Shown here piece by piece: positions 27,850-37,204 of a stretch of 64,000 nucleotides of DNA. The position numbers were made by a program, and so were the translations under genes. The stretch's first letter is position 1. Each line of letters begins with the position of its first letter. Below the pieces are notes generated by a model that was not told the origin of the DNA, did not search any database, and was given only the letters and a program-made list of their open reading frames with translations. Source of the stretch: Bradyrhizobium quebecense (GTDB taxonomy: Bacteria > Pseudomonadota > Alphaproteobacteria > Rhizobiales > Xanthobacteraceae); NCBI RefSeq assembly GCF_013373795.3, contig NZ_CP088022.1, forward strand, positions 7,130,001 through 7,194,000, read 5' to 3'.

Positions 27850-28587
27850 CTACTTCTCCTTGATCGCCCAGGAGACGGTCACATTGATGGTGAGCGTTTC
27901 CTCGCCCTGGGCGACCGGCGTGGGGGCGGCGAATCCAGCCGTCGCCATCTTGGCGCGGAACATCGGGACCGGCGCCGAGCCGACTTCCGCGATGTTCAAG
28001 GGCGCGCCGAGCGTGACGCCGGCGGCCTTGGCGTAGATCTCCGCCTTGCGGCGGGCGTCGGCAATCGCCCTTTCGCGTGCGTCATCGAGCAGCTTCGAGG
28101 CCTGCGACACCGAGAAATTGAGCCCGCCGATATCGTTGGCGCCGGCGCCCACCAGCACATCGATGACACCAGCGACCTTGCTCACATCGTGCAGCTTGAT
28201 CGTGACGCGATTGCTCGCGTGATAGCCGACGATGCTGGGCGGGGCGTTCGGCGACGACGGCGTACGGTTGGCGAATTGCGGCTGCAGCGACAGCCGCGAG
28301 GTCTGATAATCCTTTTCCGCGAGGCCGGCGCCCTTCAGCGCGGCCAGCACCTTGCCCATCGTCACATTGTTGGCTTCGGCGGCTTCGCGTGCGGTCTTGG
28401 CATCGGTGGTGACGCCGGCATCGAGCTGCGCCTCGTCTGGCGCCGCCGATACGGTCGCCTCGCCGGTGACCGAGATCGCCGGCGGAAAGTCGCTGTCGGC
28501 GAGTGCGGGCGCAGCCAGCAGCGTGGTTGCGATGAGGGTGGCAGCGATGGGGAGGCCGAGGGGGAGGCGACGGGTCATCTGGCTCAC
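27850..28587 (-). CDS. Exported SIMPL-domain protein (DUF541)
   Basis: The protein has 245 residues and starts at a GTG that overlaps the stop of the upstream gene as GTGA (alternative ATG at 28578). The Sec signal peptide ends ALA-D near residue 30. The mature part is one SIMPL domain: ISVTGEATVSAAPDEAQLDAGV, the NNVTMGKVLAALK segment and the conserved middle DIGGLNFSV. The family is periplasmic and poorly understood, with oxidative-stress links in some members. Overlap suggests translational coupling to the GyrI-like gene. Confidence 0.9.
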   Translation of the reverse strand: MSQMTRRLPLGLPIAATLIATTLLAAPALADSDFPPAISVTGEATVSAAPDEAQLDAGVTTDAKTAREAAEANNVTMGKVLAALKGAGLAEKDYQTSRLSLQPQFANRTPSSPNAPPSIVGYHASNRVTIKLHDVSKVAGVIDVLVGAGANDIGGLNFSVSQASKLLDDARERAIADARRKAEIYAKAAGVTLGAPLNIAEVGSAPVPMFRAKMATAGFAAPTPVAQGEETLTINVTVSWAIKEK

Positions 28588-29294
28588 TTCAGGGGTACGT
28601 AGACGTTGATCACAAGCTTGTCTTCGGCGGTCTTCAGCGGATCGGTGATGTATTCCTCGATAAAGGTGTCCTTGGCTTCGAGCTTCTTGTCGTCGAGGTG
28701 ATTGGTGATCGCCTCATAGGTGTTGTCCATGTTGTCGTAGGACCCGCGATGGACGAATTTCAGCGCCTTGCCGTCGGGCGAATTGCCCATGCTCATGTTC
28801 TTGCCGAGGTTCTTGACGTCCTGGTCGACCGGGATTTCGGCGATGAAGGTGAAGCCGGTGTCGTCGGTCGAGGTGTAGACGATCATCGGATTGCCCGCTG
28901 CCTTGACGCCGTCCTTGTCGAGCAGCGCGGTGAGCTGCTTGAACGCTTCGATCAGCGCGTCGAAGGCCGAATCCCAGTTGGCCGTGCCCTTCAGCATCAC
29001 GACCTTCTTCGGTTCCAGCGTGAACGGCTCGCCGAACGGGTCGGCGGTCTGCACCGGGGCGGCCGGCGGCGGCGCCGGGGTCTGCGATGCGGCCGGGCTG
29101 TCGGCCGGTGACTTGGTCTCGGCCGGCGGGGGCACCGGTGTTGCCGATGGCGCAGGCGCGGGCGTTGGGCTCGGGCTTGCCGCCGGAGCGGGCGAGGCTG
29201 ACGGCGACTGGGCAGGCGCCGGGCTTGCCAGGGTGATCGCGGCCAAAGGGAGCAGCGCGACCAGGGCCGCGCGGAGCGTGTTGATACGGTTCAT
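28584..29294 (-). CDS. Exported protein with GyrI-like (effector-binding) domain
   Basis: The protein has 236 residues from the ATG at 29294 (alternative ATG at 29309, next to GGAAGGGG). A signal peptide (RAALVALLPLAAITLAS) is followed by a Pro/Ala/Ser linker of about 55 residues and then a GyrI/AraC-effector-type domain beginning near DPFGEPFTLEPKKVVML. Such domains bind small molecules. A secreted stand-alone version is unusual but recurrent in Rhizobiales. It is co-translated with the SIMPL protein. Confidence 0.8.
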   Translation of the reverse strand: MNRINTLRAALVALLPLAAITLASPAPAQSPSASPAPAASPSPTPAPAPSATPVPPPAETKSPADSPAASQTPAPPPAAPVQTADPFGEPFTLEPKKVVMLKGTANWDSAFDALIEAFKQLTALLDKDGVKAAGNPMIVYTSTDDTGFTFIAEIPVDQDVKNLGKNMSMGNSPDGKALKFVHRGSYDNMDNTYEAITNHLDDKKLEAKDTFIEEYITDPLKTAEDKLVINVYVPLK

Positions 29295-29480
29295 TCGGTA
29301 TTTCTCCATCCCCTTCCTCAAACGGCCGCTCGATCTGTCCCGGCGCGCGCGGTCCCTGAGGTGCGATATTCCTAACACGCGAGTTCTGCATTCGTCCCAT
29401 GACAGATGTGTCATAGGGCCATTCTGACTGGCCATCTGGCCACCACTCGCCATATAACCGGGCGGAATTTAGGAAAATCG

Positions 29481-30356
29481 ATGAGCGCGCTCGCCAATCA
29501 CGCATTCGCCAAGATGAACGGCATCGGCAACGAGATCGTCGTCGTCGACCTGCGCGATTCCAAAGCACAGGTTTCGGCTGATGAGGCGCGCGCCGTGGCA
29601 TCGCCGGCCGGCGGCGTGCCCTATGATCAGCTGATGGTGCTGCAGCCGCCGCGGCTCGATGGCACCGAAGCGTTCATCTCGATCTACAACAATGACGGCT
29701 CGGAGGCCGGGGCCTGCGGCAACGGCATGCGCTGCGTGGTGCGGCGGATCTTCGAGAAGACCGGCCAGACATCCGCGACGTTCCAGACCCGCGCCGGCCT
29801 GCTCAATTGCTGGCAGGGGCCGGCGCCCGATCTCTACACCGTCGACATGGGCGCGCCGAAGTTTGGCTGGCACGACATTCCGCTGGCTGAGGAATTTCGC
29901 GACACCCGCTACATCGAGCTGCAGGTCGGGCCGATCGACAATCCGGTGCTGCATTCACCCTCGGTGGTCTCGATGGGCAATCCGCACGCGGTCTTCTGGG
30001 TCGATGACGTCAATGCCTACGACCTCGAACGGTTCGGGCCGCTCCTGGAAAACCATCCGATCTTCCCGGAGCGCGCCAACATCACGCTCGCTCATATCGT
30101 CGATCGCGACCACATCACGATCCGCACCTGGGAGCGCGGCGCCGGCCTCACCAGGGCGTGCGGCTCGGCGGCCTGCGCGACCGCGGTCGCGGCGGCGCGG
30201 CTGAAGCGCGCCAACCGGATGGTCGAGATTACGCTGCCCGGCGGCAAGCTCGGCATCGAGTGGCGCGAGCGCGACGACCACGTGCTGATGACCGGCACAG
30301 CCGATTTCGAATATGAGGGCCGCTTCGATCCGGCGCTGTTCGCCAACGTCGCATAG
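29481..30356 (+). CDS. dapF: Diaminopimelate epimerase
   Basis: DapF converts LL- to meso-diaminopimelate for lysine and peptidoglycan. The protein has 291 residues. The ATG at 29481 follows AGGAAA. Both catalytic cysteines are present: Cys79 in GACGNGMRC and Cys227 in [18 protein letters not shown] is the N-terminal signature. The gene is followed 30 bases later by mtaB. Confidence 0.97.
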   Translation: MSALANHAFAKMNGIGNEIVVVDLRDSKAQVSADEARAVASPAGGVPYDQLMVLQPPRLDGTEAFISIYNNDGSEAGACGNGMRCVVRRIFEKTGQTSATFQTRAGLLNCWQGPAPDLYTVDMGAPKFGWHDIPLAEEFRDTRYIELQVGPIDNPVLHSPSVVSMGNPHAVFWVDDVNAYDLERFGPLLENHPIFPERANITLAHIVDRDHITIRTWERGAGLTRACGSAACATAVAAARLKRANRMVEITLPGGKLGIEWRERDDHVLMTGTADFEYEGRFDPALFANVA

Positions 30357-30386
30357 CCGGGCATGAAGGCGGTCTTGGGATCGGTT

Positions 30387-31658
30387 ATGAGTGTCGAAAT
30401 CGTCACCTTTGGCTGCCGCCTCAACGCATTCGAATCCGAGGTGATCAGGCGCGAGGCCGAGCAGGCGGGGCTCACTGAGACCATCGTCATCAACAGCTGC
30501 GCCGTCACCAATGAGGCGGTGGCGCAGGCCCGGCAGTCGATCCGCAAGTTGAAGCGCGAACGCCCCGCGGCGCGCATCGTCGTCACCGGCTGCGCGGCGC
30601 AGACGCAAGCCGACATGTTTGCAGAGATGGCCGAGGTCGATCGCGTCGTCGGCAATGACGAGAAGATGCGCGGCGACGCCTGGCAGGCGACGCGCGCAGC
30701 TTTCGACATCGGCGCAAGCGAGAAGGTCGCGGTCGCCGACATCATGGCGGTGACGGAGATGGCGCCGCATCTGCTCGACGGCTTCGAGCGCGGCCTGCCG
30801 CGGGTGTTCGTGCAGGTGCAGAACGGCTGCGATCATCGCTGCACCTTCTGCATCATCCCCTACGGCCGCGGCAATTCGCGCTCGGTGCCGATGGGCGTGG
30901 TGGTCGATCAGGTTCGCACGCTGGTCGAGCGTGGCCATGCCGAGATCGTGCTGACCGGCGTCGATCTCACGAGCTATGGCGGCGATCTCCCGGGTACGCC
31001 GAAGCTCGGCCAGTTGACCCGGCAGATCCTGCGCCATGTGCCCGAGCTGAAGCGGCTGCGCATCTCCTCGATCGATTCGATCGAGGCCGATCGCGACCTG
31101 CTCGATGTCATCGCCGACGACGCGCGGCTGATGCCGCATCTGCATCTGTCGTTGCAGTCCGGCGACGACTTGATCCTGAAGCGGATGAAACGCCGGCATT
31201 CACGCCGGGACGCGATCGATTTCTGCGCGCAGGTCCGCCGGCTGCGGCCGGACATCGCGCTCGGCGCCGACATCATCGCGGGCTTCCCGACCGAGTCTGA
31301 GGAGATGTTTGCGCGCTCGCTCGATCTGGTCGCGGAATGCGATCTCACCTTCCTGCATGTGTTTCCCTATTCGCGACGTCCGGGCACGCCGGCGGCGCGG
31401 ATGCCGCAGGTCGAGGGCGGGACGATCAGGGAGCGCGCCAAGCGGCTACGCGCAGCCGGCGAAGCCGCGCTGGTGCGGCGGCTTGCTGCGGAAGTCGGCG
31501 CGACGCGCGAGGTGCTGATCGAGAGCGACAGGCAGGGCCGCACGGAGCATTTCCTGCCGGTTGCGATCGATGACGATGTGCCGGGTATGGTGCGTGCGAT
31601 GTCCATCAGCGGACATGACGGCGCGCGCCTCACTGCATCGGTCGGCGACGTCCGTTGA
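30387..31658 (+). CDS. mtaB: tRNA t6A37 methylthiotransferase
   Basis: MtaB converts t6A37 to ms2t6A in tRNAs decoding ANN codons, using S-adenosylmethionine and two Fe-S clusters. The protein has 423 residues from the ATG at 30387, which starts the family-typical VEIVTFGCRLN; an ATG at 30363 is less likely. The UPF0004 cluster uses Cys10, Cys38 and Cys69. The radical-SAM cluster is Cys148-x3-Cys152-x2-Cys155. A C-terminal TRAM region is present. It probably shares a transcript with dapF. Confidence 0.95.
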   Translation: MSVEIVTFGCRLNAFESEVIRREAEQAGLTETIVINSCAVTNEAVAQARQSIRKLKRERPAARIVVTGCAAQTQADMFAEMAEVDRVVGNDEKMRGDAWQATRAAFDIGASEKVAVADIMAVTEMAPHLLDGFERGLPRVFVQVQNGCDHRCTFCIIPYGRGNSRSVPMGVVVDQVRTLVERGHAEIVLTGVDLTSYGGDLPGTPKLGQLTRQILRHVPELKRLRISSIDSIEADRDLLDVIADDARLMPHLHLSLQSGDDLILKRMKRRHSRRDAIDFCAQVRRLRPDIALGADIIAGFPTESEEMFARSLDLVAECDLTFLHVFPYSRRPGTPAARMPQVEGGTIRERAKRLRAAGEAALVRRLAAEVGATREVLIESDRQGRTEHFLPVAIDDDVPGMVRAMSISGHDGARLTASVGDVR

Positions 31659-32097
31659 GACGACGCCCAGCGCGTTACTTCGGGACGACGCGCCTCACCA
31701 TTTTCTCGTCATTCCGGGGCGGTGCGCAGCACCGAACCCGGAGTCCATTGAGCCGCATAACTCGTGGAAGAATGGATTCCGAGGCGCGGATAGAAAGTTT
31801 GACTCCTCGCCGCGCCAACAACCACGATGTCGTCCCTGCGAAAGCAGGGACCCGTAACCACGAATGGTTGTTGTTGGGCGATGCCGGAACGACGAGTCCC
31901 GTTCACAATATCCGCTGCGGAGTACGGGTCCCTGCTTTCGCAGGGACGACATCGGGAGTAAGCCGTGGCCTCTCGGCTCGAGCACCGACGTCTCCAAAAT
32001 ACTGGATCACCCGCATACGCATAGGCGGGTGATGACACCGAACCAGCTGTTTGACAGGTTGAAATCAGAATCCGTCGCGCCATCGCGCATGACGCAC
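31659..32097. repeat. Repeat-filled intergenic region with a 31-base inverted repeat
   Basis: This gap between the convergent mtaB and DUF2336 genes holds no gene. It contains a CATTCCGGGGCG...GAACCCGGAGTCC module (31707-31745) and an exact 31-base inverted repeat (31826-31856 and 31923-31953, spacer 66) whose core is the CGTCCCTGC-TTTC-GCAGGGACG unit. A partial copy of the AATACTGGATCACCCGC family follows (31960-32038). It could form a large hairpin that ends both transcripts. Confidence 0.8.
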
Positions 32098-33237
32098 TCA
32101 GTGCGCGCGGCCGCCGGGCTTTGGCGGCTGCGACGCGCGAACCTGCCAGAACCGCAACAGGCGGTCGGCGTCGCCGCGGGTCATTTTCGTGAACTGGTTC
32201 TTCGCATGGGCGAGCTCAACGGCGCCCATGGAGCCGGTCGCATAGCGGCATTCCATCACCGCGGCGGTGGTCGCCCAGCTCAGGCCTGCCGCCCGGCACG
32301 GCACCAAAAGGCCTTCACTGCGCAGGCTTTGCATCAGGGAGCGGATCACCTCGATGTTCGACTGCGCAAGATCCGCCAGCGCAACGACGGTTTCTTCATA
32401 TCTTCGCTGCCTGGCGAAGCCGAGCAGGGCGGCCTCGCCGAGCTCGCCGCTGTCCTTCAGCTTCGCGACGCGGCGCTTGGCTGCGGTGAAATCCCGGACC
32501 TGCGACATGTCGCGCTCGACGCCGGCGGCGACCGCGGCGATCGCGTGCCGGATTTCCTCGTACAGATACGGCGGGGCGCGTTCCAGCAAACGGCCGCGAA
32601 CCTCTTCCGTTGCCTGGCGCAGGAGCTTAAGACGGAGCTCCGCCGGCAGGTCGGCGCGGATGCCGGTCTCGACTGCGAGGGTCGGATCGTGCTCGGCCTG
32701 TGCGAGGATCACGGCAAATCCGCCCGGCGATACCTTGGCGCCGGGATTGGTGACGAGGCGGTGGCTCACGCTCGCAAAGCGACGAGCCAGAAGCGCGTCG
32801 GTGACGACGTCTTTCAGCCACCAGCGGCCGGCGACGGCGAGCAGGTGCTGCTCGCTCTTGGTCTGCGCGATCTCGACCAGATCCTCGGCACTGAGGCGCG
32901 AGGATTCCTGCAGCATCGGCCGCGCGATCCGGATCTCGTCGTTTTTGGCGAGGCGGCGAACGATCGCGGGCGGTGCCTGCGCGACCGGGGCGAGCTGCTC
33001 GCTGATCTCAGCAAGCGCCATCCGGGCGCTGATCTCGGCGAGCGCGCGCAGCTCGATGGTCTTGACCAGCCGTTCGAGCACATTGTCGAACAGTTCGACC
33101 TGCTCGCTGTTGAAGCTGCCGGCAGAGTGGAGGAAGAGATCAGTGACGCGCTTCGCCGTCGCTATGCATTTTTCGGCGGAGCCGGCGCGTATCGCAGCCT
33201 CGACCTCGTCGACAATTGCCTGCCCGGCAGTCAGCAT
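32098..33237 (-). CDS. DUF2336 domain-containing protein
   Basis: The protein has 379 residues and is all-helical by eye. It has HEAT-like repeats of the DUF2336 family (LVEIAQTKSEQHLLAVAGR, VSHRLVTNPGAKVSPGGFAVIL). No signal peptide or cysteine motif is seen. The family is found almost only in alphaproteobacteria. Its function is not established, though cell-envelope and cell-cycle roles have been suggested for relatives. It is a single gene. Confidence 0.88.
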   Translation of the reverse strand: MLTAGQAIVDEVEAAIRAGSAEKCIATAKRVTDLFLHSAGSFNSEQVELFDNVLERLVKTIELRALAEISARMALAEISEQLAPVAQAPPAIVRRLAKNDEIRIARPMLQESSRLSAEDLVEIAQTKSEQHLLAVAGRWWLKDVVTDALLARRFASVSHRLVTNPGAKVSPGGFAVILAQAEHDPTLAVETGIRADLPAELRLKLLRQATEEVRGRLLERAPPYLYEEIRHAIAAVAAGVERDMSQVRDFTAAKRRVAKLKDSGELGEAALLGFARQRRYEETVVALADLAQSNIEVIRSLMQSLRSEGLLVPCRAAGLSWATTAAVMECRYATGSMGAVELAHAKNQFTKMTRGDADRLLRFWQVRASQPPKPGGRAH

Positions 33238-33355
33238 TGCTCGTCCTGAGCCCGTCCCGATTGCTTGTTCTAAGCTGGCTTGCAGCTTTATCGGGCGGAC
33301 CTGAACGTTCCGTAAGGATAATGATCAGTAGAATCCCGGAGGAAGCTCTACATTT

Positions 33356-33407
33356 TGACGCGTTTCTTTACGCGAACCGGTATCCAGTTCGCTGGAAAAC
33401 GCTCTAT
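33356..33407. repeat. Bipartite-repeat copy c (second module)
   Basis: TGACGCGTTTCTTTACGCG, AACCGGTATCCAGTTCGCTG, AAAACGCTCTA. The right edge CTA at 33404-33406 is the TAG stop of the minus-strand pseudouridine synthase gene. Confidence 0.85.
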
Positions 33408-34105
33408 TCGCCGTTCCAGCCGCAGGCCTTGAGCCGCTCCTGCATATGCGCCGGAGCCGGCGCGACGACATGCACCGGCTCCTTGTTCCGGGAGATCGGG
33501 ATGCCGATTTCGCGGGAATGCAGATGCAGGGTCGGCTCGCCGAAGCGCGGGCCATTCCCATAGATGTTGTCGCCGACGATCGGCCAGCCCATCGCCGCCG
33601 AATGCACCCGGAGCTGATGGGTGCGGCCGGTGACCGGCTCCATCGCGAGCCAGGCAAGGCCGTCGCCGCGTCCCAGCACCTTCCAGTTGCTGATGGCCTT
33701 CTGGCCATCCGGATCCGGCTTCTGCCACCAGCCGCGCTCGGCGTTGAGCCGGCCTAGCGGCATGTCGATGGTGCCTTCGTCCTCAGTGGGGCCGCCCTCG
33801 ACCACGGTCCAATAGGTCTTTGCGATCTTGCTGTGCTTGAACAACAGCCCGAGCGAGGCGGTCGCCTTGCGATGGCGTCCCAGGACGAGGCAGCCGGAGG
33901 TGTCCTTGTCCAGCCGATGCGCCAGCACCGGCGGCCGCGGCAGGCCGAACCGCAACGCGTCGAACGAGGCCTCCAGATTGGGGCCGCCCTTGGGGCCGCG
34001 ATGCACCGGCAGGCCCGCCGGCTTGTCGATGACCAGCATCAGCCCGTCGCGGTGGAGCACCCGGCCTAAGATTTCTTCCGCGGTCAATTGGGGAACATCG
34101 ATCAA
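33404..34105 (-). CDS. RluA-family pseudouridine synthase
   Basis: The protein has 233 residues. No ATG exists before the family sequence, so the start is a TTG at 34105. The catalytic Asp66 lies in HRLDKDTSG. VIDKPAGLPVH and TGRTHQLRVH are the other RluA/RluC signatures. There is no S4 domain, so it is a short RluA-like member. The target RNA is unknown. The stop codon is part of repeat copy c. It diverges from ftsY with a 49-base gap. Confidence 0.92.
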   Translation of the reverse strand: MIDVPQLTAEEILGRVLHRDGLMLVIDKPAGLPVHRGPKGGPNLEASFDALRFGLPRPPVLAHRLDKDTSGCLVLGRHRKATASLGLLFKHSKIAKTYWTVVEGGPTEDEGTIDMPLGRLNAERGWWQKPDPDGQKAISNWKVLGRGDGLAWLAMEPVTGRTHQLRVHSAAMGWPIVGDNIYGNGPRFGEPTLHLHSREIGIPISRNKEPVHVVAPAPAHMQERLKACGWNGE

Positions 34106-34154
34106 TTCGTCGAGACTTTCGTTTATGGGCCGAAACGGCTAACACGTCCGCGCC

Positions 34155-35099
34155 ATGAACGATACCACTGCAGGAACTCCAAAACAGAGCTGGTGGCAGC
34201 GGCTGAAAGGCGGCCTCAAGCGCACCTCGGGCGCCCTCGGCACGGCCGTCGCCGATCTCGTCACCAAGCGCAAGCTCGACCGAGCCATGCTCGATGATAT
34301 CGAGGACGTGCTGCTGCGCGCCGACCTCGGTACCGAGGTCTCGGTGCGGATTGCGGAGGCGGTCGGCAAGGGCCGCTACGACAAGGCGATCTCGGCCGAC
34401 GAGGTCAAGGACGTGGTTGCGACCGAGGTCGAGAAGGTGCTGGCGCCGGTGGCAAAGCCGCTCGAGATCGATGCGACGCTGAAGCCGTTCGTGATCCTCG
34501 TGGTCGGCGTCAACGGCTCCGGCAAGACCACGACGATCGGCAAGCTGGCCGCGAAATTCTCCGCCGAGGACCGCAAGGTCATGCTGGCCGCAGGCGACAC
34601 CTTCCGCGCCGCGGCGATCGAGCAGCTCAAGGTCTGGGGCGAGCGCACCAAGTCGCCGGTCATTGCCGGGGCCCAGGGCTCGGATTCGGCAAGCCTCGCC
34701 TTCAGCGCGCTGACCGCGGCAAGGGAGCAGGCGCGCGACGTGCTGCTGATCGACACCGCCGGCCGGCTGCAGAACAAGTCCGAGCTGATGAACGAGCTCG
34801 AAAAGGTCGTGCGCGTCATCAAGAAGGTCGATGCGTCGGCGCCGCATGCGGTGCTGCTCGTGCTCGACGCCACGGTGGGACAAAATGCGCTGTCGCAGGT
34901 CGAGGCGTTTCATCGTACGGCAGGTGTCACCGGCCTCGTGATGACCAAGCTTGACGGCACTGCACGCGGCGGCATCCTTGTCGCGCTGTCGGAGAAGCAC
35001 AAGCTGCCGGTGCATTTCGTCGGCGTCGGCGAAGGCGTCGAGGACCTCGCGCCCTTCACGGCGAAGGATTTTGCCAAGGCGATTGCCGGGATCGAATAA
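34155..35099 (+). CDS. ftsY: Signal recognition particle receptor FtsY
   Basis: FtsY receives ribosome-SRP complexes at the membrane and reciprocally activates Ffh GTPase. The protein has 314 residues: a short basic N-terminus ([13 protein letters not shown]) in place of a long acidic A domain, the N domain, and the G domain with P-loop GVNGSGKTT (118-126), DTAGRLQNK and [10 protein letters not shown]. This compact form is usual in alphaproteobacteria. Confidence 0.97.
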   Translation: MNDTTAGTPKQSWWQRLKGGLKRTSGALGTAVADLVTKRKLDRAMLDDIEDVLLRADLGTEVSVRIAEAVGKGRYDKAISADEVKDVVATEVEKVLAPVAKPLEIDATLKPFVILVVGVNGSGKTTTIGKLAAKFSAEDRKVMLAAGDTFRAAAIEQLKVWGERTKSPVIAGAQGSDSASLAFSALTAAREQARDVLLIDTAGRLQNKSELMNELEKVVRVIKKVDASAPHAVLLVLDATVGQNALSQVEAFHRTAGVTGLVMTKLDGTARGGILVALSEKHKLPVHFVGVGEGVEDLAPFTAKDFAKAIAGIE

Positions 35100-35101
35100 T
35101 T

Positions 35102-35200
35102 CATCCTTCGAGACGCGCGCTAGTGCGCGCATCCTCAGGATGGCGGCGGGATACGAAAGATCGTCATCCTGAGGAGGCGCGGAGCGCCGTCTCGAAGGAT
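35102..35200. repeat. Nested palindromic repeat between ftsY and yciB
   Basis: The outer arms ATCCTTCGAGACG (35103-35115) and CGTCTCGAAGGAT (35188-35200) are exact reverse complements. Inside are ATCCTCAGGATGG, CATCCTGAGGAGG and GC-rich small palindromes. This is a well-formed cruciform-type Bradyrhizobium intergenic element. It reaches into the longest possible start of the next gene. Confidence 0.85.
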
Positions 35201-35231
35201 GGCCAAGACACGAGTTCAATGGACTGAATTG

Positions 35232-35831
35232 ATGGACAAGACCCAGCCACATCCGCTGTTCAAGCTTGCGACCGAGCTCGGGCCGCTGCTCGTGTTCTTC
35301 ATCGCGAACGCCAAATACCATTTATTCTTCGCGACAGGCGCGTTCATGGTCGCGATCGTAGCTGCCATGATCGCATCCTATGTGGTGACCAGGCACGTGC
35401 CGATCATGGCGCTGGTGACCGGCGCGGTCGTGCTGGTGTTCGGCACCCTGACCTTGGTGCTGCACGACGAAACCTTCATCAAGGTCAAGCCGACCATCAT
35501 CTACGGCCTGTTCGCGGCCGTGCTCGGCGGCGGACTGCTGTTCGGCCGCTCCTTCATCGCCGTCATGTTCGACCAGATGTTCAATCTGACGCCGCAGGGC
35601 TGGCGCATCCTCACCATGCGCTGGGCGCTGTTCTTCGCCGGCATGGCTATTCTCAACGAGATCGTCTGGCGGACGCAGACCACGGATTTCTGGGTGAACT
35701 TCAAGGTGTTCGGCGTGACGCCGCTGACCATGGTGTTCGCCATCGCTCAGATGCCGCTGACCAAGCGCTATCATCTGGAGCCGGTCTCGCTGGAAACCAG
35801 CGAGGCGGAAGCCGGCGATCTAAGAAAGTAA
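35232..35831 (+). CDS. yciB: Septation protein A / YciB family inner-membrane protein
   Basis: The protein has 199 residues from the ATG at 35232 (MDKTQPHPL); an ATG at 35199 lies inside the repeat and is less likely. Five or six membrane helices are predicted, with the family signatures ELGPLLVFF and the later LNEIVWR and [14 protein letters not shown]. YciB proteins affect envelope integrity and septation. The mechanism is unresolved. Confidence 0.92.
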   Translation: MDKTQPHPLFKLATELGPLLVFFIANAKYHLFFATGAFMVAIVAAMIASYVVTRHVPIMALVTGAVVLVFGTLTLVLHDETFIKVKPTIIYGLFAAVLGGGLLFGRSFIAVMFDQMFNLTPQGWRILTMRWALFFAGMAILNEIVWRTQTTDFWVNFKVFGVTPLTMVFAIAQMPLTKRYHLEPVSLETSEAEAGDLRK

Positions 35832-35833
35832 TC

Positions 35834-35870
35834 CGGACGCAGCGCGGGCGATTGCGCCGCGCTGCGTCCG
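35834..35870. terminator. Strong hairpin between convergent genes
   Basis: A 14-bp stem CGGACGCAGCGCGG / CCGCGCTGCGTCCG with a 9-base loop starts 3 bases after the yciB stop. There is no T-run, so it may act as a transcript-end stabiliser or factor-dependent terminator. Confidence 0.55.
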
Positions 35871-35897
35871 ACGCTTCGGAGATCAACTCTTCAGAGC

Positions 35898-36272
35898 TCA
35901 GCTCTTCTGCTTGGCGACGATCTTGTCCTTGATCTTGTCGTAGGTCGCCTGCGGCAGGATGTTCTTCTGCACCAGTTCATCCTTGCCCTTGTAGGGGCGG
36001 CCCTTGATGATCGCGGCCGAATAGGCCTTGCCGACACCAGGCAGCGCGTCGAGCTGGTCGGGGCTGGCGCTGTTGATGTCGAGCAGGTCGTCTTTCGCCA
36101 TTCCCGTCGTCTTCAAGTCAGGGGTGGCGGCTTTCGGGGCGGGAGCCATCTTGCTCTCCGACTTCGCGGCGGGCGCAGCCGGCTGCGGAGTCTGGGCCAT
36201 CGACGGCGATGCCGTGATCATGCCGAGTGTGAGCGCGGTGGCGAGAAGTGAAGCGAGCGTGGTCTTGCGCAT
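35898..36272 (-). CDS. Exported helix-hairpin-helix protein (ComEA-like)
   Basis: The protein has 124 residues. The ATG at 36272 follows GGAGGGG. The signal peptide ends at SMA-Q (residue 26), followed by a Pro/Ala/Lys linker. The C-terminal HhH motif is [32 protein letters not shown]. These domains bind DNA, and the exported form resembles ComEA of DNA uptake. No other competence gene is in the window. Confidence 0.88.
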   Translation of the reverse strand: MRKTTLASLLATALTLGMITASPSMAQTPQPAAPAAKSESKMAPAPKAATPDLKTTGMAKDDLLDINSASPDQLDALPGVGKAYSAAIIKGRPYKGKDELVQKNILPQATYDKIKDKIVAKQKS

Positions 36273-36430
36273 ATGTCCCCTCCTGAGGAACGTTGATGTC
36301 AACGCTGCTGAGTTGGGGTTGCGTTCGTGGCGTTGCCGTGGCCGCGAAATGAACCGCAGATAAACGTGTCGAATTATTTTGTCGCAGGTTTGCGCGCGAT
36401 CTGTTCGCGCTTCGCGTGTGGGTGACGCGA

Positions 36431-37024
36431 TTACTTGTCCGCGCGCAGCGCCTTCTCGATCTCGGCCTTGAGTACGGTGTTGACATTGTCAGGCGTCACC
36501 GGGCCGACCAGCTTGTAGACGATCTTGCCCTCGCGCCCGACCAGGAAGGTCTCGGGCACGCCGTAGACGCCCCACTCGATCGAGGCGCGGCCGTTGCCGT
36601 CGACGCCGACGATGCCGAACGGATTGCCGTAGCGGCCGAGGAAGCGCCGCGCGTTCTCGGGCGAGTCCTTGTAGTTGATGCCGATGATCTGGAAGCGCTT
36701 GTCCTTGCCGAGCTCGGTCAGCAGCGGCGCTTCGTCATGGCAGGGCACGCACCAGGACGCCCAGACGTTGACGATTGAGACCTTGCCCTTGAAGGCCGCG
36801 GGATCGAGACCGGGGACAGGCGCGCCATCCTTCACGAGGCCGTCGAGCGCGGGCAGCGCGGTCTGCGGCGCCGGCCGGCCGATCAGTGCTGACGGAATTT
36901 TGGAGGGATCGCCGCCATAGAGCCGCAGCAGGAAAAGTCCGGCAAGACCGAGGAAAACCATCAGCGGCAGCACCACCAGCAGGCGGCGGGCTTGCGGCGG
37001 GTTGTTGGTCACCTGATCACTCAT
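36431..37024 (-). CDS. ccmG: Cytochrome c biogenesis thiol:disulfide oxidoreductase (CcmG/DsbE)
   Basis: The protein keeps apocytochrome c haem-binding cysteines reduced in the periplasm. It has 197 residues, one N-terminal membrane anchor (residues 15-34) and a thioredoxin fold with Cys92-Val-Pro-Cys95 in WASWCVPC and the cis-Pro segment VPETF. It overlaps ccmD by ATGA and is last in the ccmABCDG operon (called cyc genes in Bradyrhizobium). Confidence 0.95.
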   Translation of the reverse strand: MSDQVTNNPPQARRLLVVLPLMVFLGLAGLFLLRLYGGDPSKIPSALIGRPAPQTALPALDGLVKDGAPVPGLDPAAFKGKVSIVNVWASWCVPCHDEAPLLTELGKDKRFQIIGINYKDSPENARRFLGRYGNPFGIVGVDGNGRASIEWGVYGVPETFLVGREGKIVYKLVGPVTPDNVNTVLKAEIEKALRADK

Positions 37025-37200
37025 CTTATATCCGCCGCGCTGCGGCCGGAGCGGCGCGTGATGCCGCTGGCCTCGATCTCCTTGAGGTGCGCCTGCTGGC
37101 GGCGATAGTCGGCAATGATCCAGACGATCAAGAGCAGCACGACCGCCGCGGCCAGCGCATAGGACGTCACGATGAAAGAGGCGTAGGGACCAAGCGACAT
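37021..37200 (-). CDS. ccmD: Haem exporter protein CcmD
   Basis: The protein has 59 residues from the ATG at 37200 and one membrane helix ([20 protein letters not shown]) followed by a charged [11 protein letters not shown] segment, the usual CcmD form. It helps release haem-loaded CcmE. It starts 4 bases after the ccmC stop and overlaps ccmG by 4 bases. Confidence 0.92.
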   Translation of the reverse strand: MSLGPYASFIVTSYALAAAVVLLLIVWIIADYRRQQAHLKEIEASGITRRSGRSAADIR

Positions 37201-37204
37201 CGTG

